A program made the translations under genes and the position numbers. A stretch of 5,333 nucleotides of DNA from Bacteroidota bacterium (GTDB lineage Bacteria; Bacteroidota; Bacteroidia; Bacteroidales; VadinHA17): positions 1 to 5,333 of the forward strand of contig SBFZ01000140.1 in assembly GCA_006227095.1 (NCBI GenBank). The letters are read 5' to 3'. Positions 1-5,333 of the stretch are shown piece after piece. Position 1 is the stretch's first letter; each line of letters starts with the position of its first letter. The notes beneath the pieces were generated by a model. The model had not been told where the DNA came from. It did no database searches and was given only the letters and a program-made list of their open reading frames with translations.

Positions 1-6
1 AATCTT

Positions 7-885
7 CTAATAATATAGTTTGTCCTCATGCATGCCGAGGTACCTGTTTACAGCAAAAAATGTGGATATTCCGTTAATGACTACCCCCGCTGCCGCAAGT
101 GCCAGGCAGAGCAGAAGGAACAGATTGATATTCTCATACGTGAACAGGGTAAAAAACTCCTTTTCTATGAGGTACATCAGCCCCATCAGCAGCCCTATGG
201 CTATAAGCGAGGCAAGAAATCCGAAAAAGAGACTCCTTAACAGGAAGGGCTTTCGGATAAATGACCTGTTTGCCCCTATCAGCTGCATGGTATTAATCAG
301 AAATCTTTTTGAATAGATCGAAAGCCTTATGGTGTTGTTTATGATGGTAAGGGCAATAAGGAATAGCAAGAGGCTGATTATCAGCAGGAATGCACTGATC
401 TTGCGGACGTTGTCATTTATCAGGTTAAGGATCGACTCCTGGTAATACACTTCATCCACAACCGGGTACTCTGAAATAACCTTTTCCAGCTTGATAACAC
501 TGTCAGGATGGGTATACTGTGCCTGGAGATATACATCAATTGTAGGCATCAGCGGGTTATACCCCAGAAAATCAAGGAAATCCTCACCCAGCTCGTCGCG
601 AAGCTTTACAGCAGCTTCATCCTTTGAAACATACTCGGTTTGCTTAACGTATGATTTTGCATCCAGTTCCTTCTGCAACATCCTGATATCAGCCTCACGT
701 GCATCTTCCTTCAACATTATTGTAAATGAAAGGCTTTCCCTGAAATAGTCAGAAAGCTGCCGTGCATTTATCAGCACCATGCCAAGGATTCCGAGGAGGA
801 AGAGTACCAGGGAGACGCTTACAACCAGTGTTACATATGAACTGCCGAGTCTGTACCTGGATATTCCGCCCGATGTTTTTGCCAC
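7..885 (-). CDS. ftsX: Cell-division protein FtsX, permease-like membrane subunit
   Basis: FtsX is the integral-membrane partner of the ATPase FtsE. In well-studied bacteria the pair acts at the division site and controls peptidoglycan hydrolases across the membrane. The 292-residue protein has the FtsX layout: a short cytoplasmic N-terminus, TM1 at about 18-40, an extracytoplasmic domain at about 41-160, then TM2 (about 163-185), TM3 (about 217-240) and TM4 (about 254-280). The stretch MQLIGANRSFIRKPFL (200-215), between TM2 and TM3, is the conserved FtsX loop. The start is GTG at 885: an in-frame TGA lies six codons upstream (901-903), no ATG lies between, and the next Met (residue 36) would remove TM1. 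The stop is TAG. No ftsE is adjacent; the upstream neighbour is ilvE, 170 bp away. The family call is firm; the partner and exact role are inferred from the family. Confidence 0.93.
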   Translation of the reverse strand: MAKTSGGISRYRLGSSYVTLVVSVSLVLFLLGILGMVLINARQLSDYFRESLSFTIMLKEDAREADIRMLQKELDAKSYVKQTEYVSKDEAAVKLRDELGEDFLDFLGYNPLMPTIDVYLQAQYTHPDSVIKLEKVISEYPVVDEVYYQESILNLINDNVRKISAFLLIISLLLFLIALTIINNTIRLSIYSKRFLINTMQLIGANRSFIRKPFLLRSLFFGFLASLIAIGLLMGLMYLIEKEFFTLFTYENINLFLLLCLALAAAGVVINGISTFFAVNRYLGMHEDKLYY

Positions 886-901
886 TTCTGAAACTTTGCG
901 T

Positions 902-909
902 CAAAAATA
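902..909 (-). promoter_or_regulatory. Possible Bacteroidota -7 element upstream of ftsX
   Basis: Read on the minus strand the sequence is TATTTTTG, which fits the Bacteroidota -7 consensus TAnnTTTG and ends 16 nt before the ftsX GTG. No TTTG lies at the expected spacing of about 19 nt; the nearest upstream TTTG is only 13 nt away. It overlaps the in-frame TGA that closes the ftsX frame. Weak call from motif and position only. The rest of the 170-bp gap to ilvE (886-1055) shows no gene and no convincing terminator hairpin; it contains an 8-bp palindrome, TGCCGGCA, at 933-940. Confidence 0.25.
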
Positions 910-1055
910 GTACACAAACCGCCAAATCCGTCTGCCGGCATGCAAATTTTTGACTGTAAGGTCTGAATCCCGGAAACCAAACGCAGTTGCAGCGACCTTT
1001 TGCCTGAAGTCCTTTACATGAATTTGATTTCGTCCGGGGTGGAGCAGTTGAAGCG

Positions 1056-2078
1056 TCAGGCCTCCACCACGGTCATCCAGCCAAACTCATCAGGCTCGTC
1101 ACCGTACTGTATTCCCACAAGCTTGTTGAAAAGCTTCATTGACACCGGGCCGGGGTTGCCGTCCCTGCAGTATTCATAGATCTTTCCGGTCTCGGGGTCA
1201 ACTATTTTTGCTATCGGGCTTATCACTGCTGCGGTACCGCATGCACCTGTCTCCTCGAACTCTGCAAGCTCCTCAACCGGAATCCTCCTCCGTTCGGTTT
1301 TCATTCCCATGCTTTCCGCAATGGAAATAAGACTCTTGTTTGTTATTGACGGGAGAATTGATTTTGATTCCGGCGTAACGTATGTATTGTTTTTTATCCC
1401 GAAGAAATTTGCCGGTCCGCATTCATCGATATATTTCTTTTCCAGGGCATCAAGGAAGAGGGCATTGCCATAGCCCTCCTCCCGGGCCCTTACAATGGCC
1501 CTGAGGCTTGCGGCATAGTTTCCTCCTACCTTTATGTTTCCGGTGCCGAGCGGGGCGGCACGGTCAATGTCACGGCATATCAGCATGTTCACAGGCTTTA
1601 CGCCTCCCTTGAAATAGGGCCCCACCGGTGTAACGAAGACCAGGAAAGTATATTCATTTGCCGGCTTTACCCCGACCTCTGCACCGCTGCCGTAAAGCAG
1701 TGGCCTGACATACAGTGATGCCCCCGACCCGTATGGCGGAACATATTTCTCATTCAGCCTTACTGCAGTGAAAACTGCCTCCCTGAAAAGCTCCATGGGA
1801 ACGGGTGCCATATGAATACCGAGTGCAGATGAATGGAGCCGTTTGGCATTCTCATCCCAGCGAAACAACCGCACCTTCCCGTCACGACCCCTGTAAGCCT
1901 TCATCCCTTCAAAAGCCTCCTGTCCGTAATGAAGACCGGTTGCTGCGATATGGATACTGATCTGATCCGAGTCCGATATCTCAGGCTTGCTCCACTGGCC
2001 GTTCCTGAAATAACATCTTACATTGAAATCGGTCCTGATATAACCAAAAGGAAGATTGTTCCAGTCTAAATTTTCCAT
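1056..2078 (-). CDS. ilvE: Branched-chain amino-acid aminotransferase, long form (group II)
   Basis: A PLP-dependent fold-type IV transaminase that interconverts leucine, isoleucine and valine with their 2-oxo acids, using 2-oxoglutarate/glutamate. It is the last step of branched-chain amino-acid synthesis and the first of their breakdown, and is cytosolic. From the chosen ATG the product is 340 residues, the length of the eukaryote-like group II enzymes, against about 309 in E. coli IlvE. The Schiff-base lysine is K183 in GTGNIKVGGNYAAS. The class IV signature is ECGPANFF with E219 and N224, and the cofactor-phosphate loop is CGTAAVISP (280-288). LHYGQEAFEGMKAYRG near the N-terminus is also typical. 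The frame is open to a TTG at 2102, eight codons further up, but MENLDWNNLPFGY is the usual start in the phylum and the TTG lies inside the predicted -7 element. It is 57 bp downstream of the cyclase gene and appears to have its own promoter. Confidence 0.95.
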   Translation of the reverse strand: MENLDWNNLPFGYIRTDFNVRCYFRNGQWSKPEISDSDQISIHIAATGLHYGQEAFEGMKAYRGRDGKVRLFRWDENAKRLHSSALGIHMAPVPMELFREAVFTAVRLNEKYVPPYGSGASLYVRPLLYGSGAEVGVKPANEYTFLVFVTPVGPYFKGGVKPVNMLICRDIDRAAPLGTGNIKVGGNYAASLRAIVRAREEGYGNALFLDALEKKYIDECGPANFFGIKNNTYVTPESKSILPSITNKSLISIAESMGMKTERRRIPVEELAEFEETGACGTAAVISPIAKIVDPETGKIYEYCRDGNPGPVSMKLFNKLVGIQYGDEPDEFGWMTVVEA

Positions 2079-2099
2079 GTTCAACTGTTTTGGATTTTT

Positions 2100-2130
2100 C
2101 AAATGTACAGTTTAAAACCAAAGTACCAAA
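2100..2130 (-). promoter_or_regulatory. Predicted Bacteroidota-type promoter for ilvE (-33/-7)
   Basis: On the minus strand, TTTG (2130-2127) is followed by exactly 19 nt and then TACATTTG (2107-2100). This matches the TTTG-N19-TAnnTTTG promoter of the Bacteroidota primary sigma factor. The predicted transcription start is near 2094, giving a leader of about 15 nt before the ATG at 2078. The element sits wholly in the gap between the cyclase stop codon and ilvE, which suggests that ilvE can be transcribed independently of the cyclase gene. No classic Shine-Dalgarno is evident before the ATG, which is common in this phylum. Confidence 0.6.
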
Positions 2131-2135
2131 TGATT

Positions 2136-3989
2136 TTAACTATTGTTGAGCATCCCTCCGGAGTAGGCCCGGAGTGCTCCCAGTTGCTCCTCAACCGGCA
2201 CCGATCTTAATCTCCGGGCTGTTTCGGTTAGGAACTGGTTTTTCTCAATCCTGGAAGCAAGCCTGATAAACCACACTTTTTCATCGTCGATTTTTCCGTA
2301 TGCCTTCTCTTCCCTGTACAATTTGTCAATCATGGATACAAAATCAAGCCTGCCGGTAAAGTCATACACCGCATCATGGAGCACACGACCGGCTGCACTC
2401 TCCTGGTCAGGATCAGAGGCTGATGCCATCAGGCCTGTAACAGCTTCCAGCGTATGCTGACCAAATCCGTATACTGAAAGTATCTCTTCTGCCCGTTTAA
2501 CCGCAATGGCCTCTGTATCATTGTAGTCAAAGGCATACCCGAAGTAGATGAATACCGAGGCCAGCCTGAGATGTATATACTCCTGATCCGACAGCTTCTC
2601 TGCCCTGGCAAGCAGGTCAGCCTGCAACGAGACACTGCGGATATAGTCGGTACTGTGAAAGAACAGATCAGGGGAGGCGATCTCTGAATACTTTGAAAAG
2701 ACATGCTCTTCCACGTCGAGCACCCGAATCATCTCAATCTTCGTAAAGAATTTCCTGTTTGGAGAACCATCCGGCTCACGGAGGTCAGGTCTTATTCCGG
2801 TAACGAAATACATGTCAAGGTCGCCCTTGTATTTCACCGGCATCCTGCCTCGGTAATCACAGGTGAAATACTCTTTTACAAACTCGTATGTAGTCCCGGA
2901 AATATTGATCTTCCCTGCCTCACCTGAAGACTCCATCCTGCTGGCGGTGTTGACGGTGTCACCCCAGATGTCATAAGTGATCTTCTTGTGACCCACCACT
3001 CCTGCCACAACCGTTCCGGTATGTATGCCTATCCTGATGTCCCAGAAGCGTGCTGCCGGCCGTGAGGGATCATTCTTCATACCCTGCATGTACTTCTGCA
3101 TCTCCAGGGCAGCCAGAACCACCTCTACAGGGTTGGTCCTGTTTCTCTCAGGGATACCTCCGGCACACATGTATGCATCACCAATGGTCTTGATTTTTTC
3201 AATACGGTATTTTTCAGCCACAGAGTCGAAGTGAAAGAAAAAGCGGTCAAGTTCATCGATGAGTGACTCGGGATTCATCTCCTCAGCAATCCTTGTAAAC
3301 CCCTGGATATCTGAAAATAGTACCGTGACAAAATTATATTTCCTCTTGTCAGCCTTCCCCTTGGACATTATCTCCTCTGCAGTGCCTTTAGGGAGCATGT
3401 TAGCCAGCAGACTGTCTGACTTCTGCTTCTCGTGCTGAAGTTCCTCGGTCCGCTCCGCTATCAGCTGCTCAAGCCTTCGCTGCCTTTCCATGAACAACCT
3501 GTGCGTACGTTTGCGGAGCATGATTCCTCCGGCCAGCAATAAAAGAGGATAAACCATCAGTGCCAGAGGCGAAAAGTACCAGGGAGCCTTCACCCTGAAA
3601 GCGAAAAAGCCTCCCCATTCCTCTGAGGATCCCCTGTTCCGGCAGCGATACCTGAATGTATAATGGCCCCTGTCGAGACTCGTATATTCCTTGTATGCCC
3701 TTTCTGTCCACGATGTCCATTCAATGTCAGGCCCCGGCAGGAAATACGAATACTCAACAGCCGTATCTCTCTCCATGATGAAGACAATCCCTTCACGGTA
3801 CCTCAATACAGGCATTCCGGCAGATGTGTCAATCTTCTCTCCTGTCGTGTACAGGTATGCGCCTGTGATTCCTTCACCTGCGGAAGAGACCTGACTGTAA
3901 CCAGAGCCACCCCCAGACCATGCAACAGCAGGTACCGCACTTATTATCATGCCGGTAAGAACAAACCTGCTGAAACGGACCAGGGCCAT
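2136..3989 (-). CDS. Membrane-bound class III adenylate cyclase with periplasmic Y_Y_Y domain and degenerate HD-like tail
   Basis: Predicted to make cAMP from ATP at the inner membrane in response to a periplasmic signal. Order of parts in 617 residues: signal peptide (about 1-24, Arg6 and Arg8 then a hydrophobic core); Y_Y_Y-type beta-sandwich (about 60-133); TM helix (about 138-158) just after the APWYFSP linker; charged coiled coil (about 162-192); cyclase domain (about 215-400); helical C-terminal region (about 420-610). Catalytic residues are all visible: metal Asp227 (FSDIQGFT) and Asp271 (KTIGDAYM), Asn347 and Arg351 (TVNTASRM), and Lys386/Lys388 near KYKGD. The base-selecting pair Lys267 and Asp340 (YDIWG) is the adenylate type, not the Glu/Cys of guanylate cyclases. 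The C-terminal region follows an HD-domain pattern, but the HD dyad position reads Ile481-Tyr482. The ATG start is fixed by an in-frame TAA three codons upstream. The ligand is unknown. Family assignment is strong; ATP specificity is inferred. Confidence 0.9.
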   Translation of the reverse strand: MALVRFSRFVLTGMIISAVPAVAWSGGGSGYSQVSSAGEGITGAYLYTTGEKIDTSAGMPVLRYREGIVFIMERDTAVEYSYFLPGPDIEWTSWTERAYKEYTSLDRGHYTFRYRCRNRGSSEEWGGFFAFRVKAPWYFSPLALMVYPLLLLAGGIMLRKRTHRLFMERQRRLEQLIAERTEELQHEKQKSDSLLANMLPKGTAEEIMSKGKADKRKYNFVTVLFSDIQGFTRIAEEMNPESLIDELDRFFFHFDSVAEKYRIEKIKTIGDAYMCAGGIPERNRTNPVEVVLAALEMQKYMQGMKNDPSRPAARFWDIRIGIHTGTVVAGVVGHKKITYDIWGDTVNTASRMESSGEAGKINISGTTYEFVKEYFTCDYRGRMPVKYKGDLDMYFVTGIRPDLREPDGSPNRKFFTKIEMIRVLDVEEHVFSKYSEIASPDLFFHSTDYIRSVSLQADLLARAEKLSDQEYIHLRLASVFIYFGYAFDYNDTEAIAVKRAEEILSVYGFGQHTLEAVTGLMASASDPDQESAAGRVLHDAVYDFTGRLDFVSMIDKLYREEKAYGKIDDEKVWFIRLASRIEKNQFLTETARRLRSVPVEEQLGALRAYSGGMLNNS

Positions 3990-4015
3990 AGATGATTATT
4001 GAACGGTGATATATA

Positions 4016-4023
4016 CAAAAATA
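4016..4023 (-). promoter_or_regulatory. Possible -7 element for the cyclase gene
   Basis: On the minus strand this reads TATTTTTG, matching TAnnTTTG, 26 nt before the cyclase ATG at 3989. No TTTG occurs at a suitable -33 spacing, so only half of the promoter is supported. It lies in the 116-bp divergent intergenic region (3990-4105), which otherwise holds AT-rich sequence and no gene. Confidence 0.3.
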
Positions 4024-4078
4024 AACTAATATTCTGCGGTTTTGGTATGCCACAGCGGTCAACTCACAATGCAATGAT

Positions 4079-4086
4079 TATTTTTG
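4079..4086 (+). promoter_or_regulatory. Possible -7 element for rdgB (and porZ)
   Basis: The plus-strand sequence TATTTTTG matches TAnnTTTG and ends 19 nt before the rdgB ATG, a normal leader distance. The nearest upstream TTTG (4041-4044) is 34 nt away, too far for a standard -33 element. The motif mirrors the identical one on the opposite strand at 4016-4023, so each divergent gene has one. Confidence 0.35.
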
Positions 4087-4105
4087 CTTTTTACCTTAAC
4101 TCTTT

Positions 4106-4690
4106 ATGGAACTTGTATTCGCCACAAACAACAAACATAAAATCAGGGAGATAACCGATCTCCTTGATGACAATTTCAGAATACTGGGCCTGGCTGACCT
4201 CAATATTACCGAAGATATCCCGGAGGAGGCTGAGACCCTGGAAGAAAACGCACTGTTCAAGGCAAGATATGTTCATGAACGGAGCGGGCTGAATGTCTTT
4301 GCAGATGACACCGGACTTGAAGTTACAGCACTTGGAGGAGCACCAGGAGTATACTCTGCAAGGTATGCCGGAGAGGGCAAGAGCTTCGATGATAACATTG
4401 AAAAACTACTCGGAGCCATGCAGGGAGCGGATGAAAGAAGTGCCCGTTTCAGGACTGTGATCGCATTGATTCTTGATGGTTCAGAGTATCTTTTCGAAGG
4501 AACGGTTGAAGGTGAAATTACAAGGGAGAGGCGCGGAACGGGGGGGTTCGGATATGATCCGGTCTTTCTTGCCAGTGGTCATGACCGGACATTCGCCGAG
4601 ATACCGCTTTCCGAGAAGAACACCATTTCGCACAGGGCAAGGGCAATGCGCAAACTGCTTGAATTCCTCAGGGAGTATACCAGGGTTTAG
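4106..4690 (+). CDS. rdgB: Non-canonical purine NTP pyrophosphatase, RdgB/HAM1 family
   Basis: A house-cleaning cytosolic enzyme that hydrolyses dITP, ITP and XTP to the monophosphate and pyrophosphate, keeping deaminated purines out of DNA and RNA. The 194-residue length is normal for the family. Visible motifs: [10 protein letters not shown] (7-16) for nucleotide binding; FADDTGLEV (65-73) with the acidic pair Asp67/Asp68, one of them the expected general base; [12 protein letters not shown] (78-89); GFGYDPVF (147-154); and SHRARA (175-180), the usual base-recognition segment. The ATG is the first possible start, because an in-frame TAA lies three codons upstream (4097-4099). It is divergent from the cyclase gene and followed after 28 bp by the porZ-like gene on the same strand, so co-transcription is likely. 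A run of seven G (4540-4546) lies in the codons just before GFGYDPVF; the frame is intact. Confidence 0.96.
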   Translation: MELVFATNNKHKIREITDLLDDNFRILGLADLNITEDIPEEAETLEENALFKARYVHERSGLNVFADDTGLEVTALGGAPGVYSARYAGEGKSFDDNIEKLLGAMQGADERSARFRTVIALILDGSEYLFEGTVEGEITRERRGTGGFGYDPVFLASGHDRTFAEIPLSEKNTISHRARAMRKLLEFLREYTRV

Positions 4691-4718
4691 AACCTGCCCC
4701 GAGCCAATTAAGACCGCA

Positions 4719-5333
4719 ATGAAAAGGTTATTCCCGCTGACATATCTGATCCTGTCATCACTCATGGTCACAGGACAGGGGGCAATAGGGTCATGGGATG
4801 ATCATCTTCCGTACAGCAGGTCAAATTATGTGACATCAGGGGGAGGAAAGGTTTTTTCATCAACAGGTTCATCTGTTCTTGTTTACGATACGGGAACCCG
4901 TACGGTGTCTTCCCTTTCGAGGGTTTCCGGACTTAGTGAGACCTCCGTAACGCTGCTGGCCTGGTGTGAAGATGAGGAATCGCTGATCATTGTCTACAGG
5001 AGTGGCATGATAGACATTCTCAGAAAGGGAATAATAACCAGCATACCGGACATCAGGAACAAATACATACCCGGGGTAAAGGAGATCTATGGAGGAGCGG
5101 TTTACGGCAGCCGGGTTCTTCTTTCGTCCAGCTTCGGAATTGTTGTCATTGATGTCAGGGGCAGGTATGTGGCTGATACCTGGAGGCCGGGACCAGACGG
5201 CGAAACCAACAGTGTGAATGAATCGGTCATCCTGGGTGACCGTCTGTTCGCAGCCACTGACAGAGGAATCTGGTCAGCTCCCCTTAATCGACAGGGACTC
5301 TCCTATTTCGGAAACTGGGAACTGCTTGAAGGG
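4719..5333 (+). CDS. porZ: PorZ-like type IX secretion protein, N-terminal beta-propeller region (partial, 3' end outside window)
   Basis: Open reading frame running from ATG at 4719 off the right edge, 205 codons with no stop. The product begins with a Sec signal peptide (Lys2-Arg3, then LFPLTYLILSSLMV, cleavage likely near residue 20), so it is exported. Directly after comes IGSWDDHLPYS (23-33), the characteristic opening of PorZ-family proteins, followed by repeated short beta strands such as VFSSTGSSVLVYD (45-57) and LFAATDRGIW (176-185) that look like propeller blades. PorZ is known from Porphyromonas gingivalis as part of the PorU-PorV-PorQ-PorZ surface complex that cleaves type IX cargo and attaches it to anionic LPS. 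It lies 28 bp after rdgB with no terminator between, so probably shares its transcript. Related two-component-type propeller proteins are an alternative, since the rest of the protein, including any C-terminal sorting domain, is not visible. Confidence 0.8.
   Translation, partial: MKRLFPLTYLILSSLMVTGQGAIGSWDDHLPYSRSNYVTSGGGKVFSSTGSSVLVYDTGTRTVSSLSRVSGLSETSVTLLAWCEDEESLIIVYRSGMIDILRKGIITSIPDIRNKYIPGVKEIYGGAVYGSRVLLSSSFGIVVIDVRGRYVADTWRPGPDGETNSVNESVILGDRLFAATDRGIWSAPLNRQGLSYFGNWELLEG

Noticed and set aside
762..953. 63-codon plus-strand open frame over the ftsX 5' end and upstream gap
   Set aside because: Mostly antisense to ftsX with no coding signal in the intergenic part.
968..1039. Complementary TCCCGGA and TCCGGGG segments considered as an ilvE terminator
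   Set aside because: The arms are about 58 nt apart, imperfectly paired and lack a U-tract; not a convincing intrinsic terminator.
2079..2102. Eight-codon N-terminal extension of ilvE from a TTG start
   Set aside because: It lies in the predicted -7 element and upstream of the predicted transcript start, and the family normally begins at the MENLDW Met.
2429..2704. 91-codon minus-strand open frame inside the cyclase gene
   Set aside because: Shifted-frame shadow of the C-terminal cyclase region; the translation shows no domain pattern.
3663..3995. 110-codon plus-strand open frame opposite the cyclase N-terminus
   Set aside because: Antisense to a well-supported gene; Cys/Arg-rich composition with no recognisable motif.
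3874..4074. 66-codon minus-strand open frame across the cyclase start
   Set aside because: It overlaps the signal-peptide codons in another frame and has no family features; treated as chance.
4481..4771. 96-codon minus-strand open frame opposite the rdgB end and the porZ start
   Set aside because: Opposite two supported genes, with no recognisable domain.
1..5333. Mobile element, CRISPR array, tRNA, riboswitch or defence system
   Set aside because: No repeat array, transposase or integrase, RNA-gene fold or defence-related domain was seen; the genes are mostly housekeeping and of uniform base composition.

Overview
The window looks like ordinary chromosomal DNA from a member of the Bacteroidota, probably near the Bacteroidales. 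The evidence is a Bacteroidota-type FtsX, a long-form (group II) branched-chain aminotransferase with the N-terminus usual in that phylum, a periplasmic Y_Y_Y-type sensor domain, the start of a PorZ-like type IX secretion protein, and promoter-like motifs of the TTTG-N19-TAnnTTTG kind instead of sigma70 boxes. No mobile element, CRISPR array, tRNA or rRNA was seen.

Layout: three genes lie on the minus strand, in transcription order: a membrane-bound class III nucleotidyl cyclase (2136-3989), the aminotransferase ilvE (1056-2078) and the division protein ftsX (7-885). On the plus strand, divergent from the cyclase, are rdgB, a house-cleaning NTP pyrophosphatase (4106-4690), and 28 bp later a porZ-like gene (from 4719) that runs off the right edge after 205 codons. 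The two divergent genes share a 116-bp intergenic region with an outward-facing TATTTTTG motif on each strand. The gaps upstream of ilvE and ftsX also carry candidate -7 motifs; the ilvE one has a correctly spaced -33 element.

The genes do not form one pathway. They cover cell division and envelope (ftsX), amino-acid metabolism (ilvE), cAMP signalling (cyclase), nucleotide-pool sanitation (rdgB) and protein secretion with surface attachment (porZ). Only rdgB-porZ is spaced like an operon. The most interesting gene is the cyclase: a periplasmic Y_Y_Y domain without the usual beta-propeller, one membrane helix, a coiled coil, a catalytic domain with adenylate-cyclase-type residues, and a C-terminal region resembling an HD domain that has lost its metal ligands. 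I saw no clearly undescribed multi-gene system.
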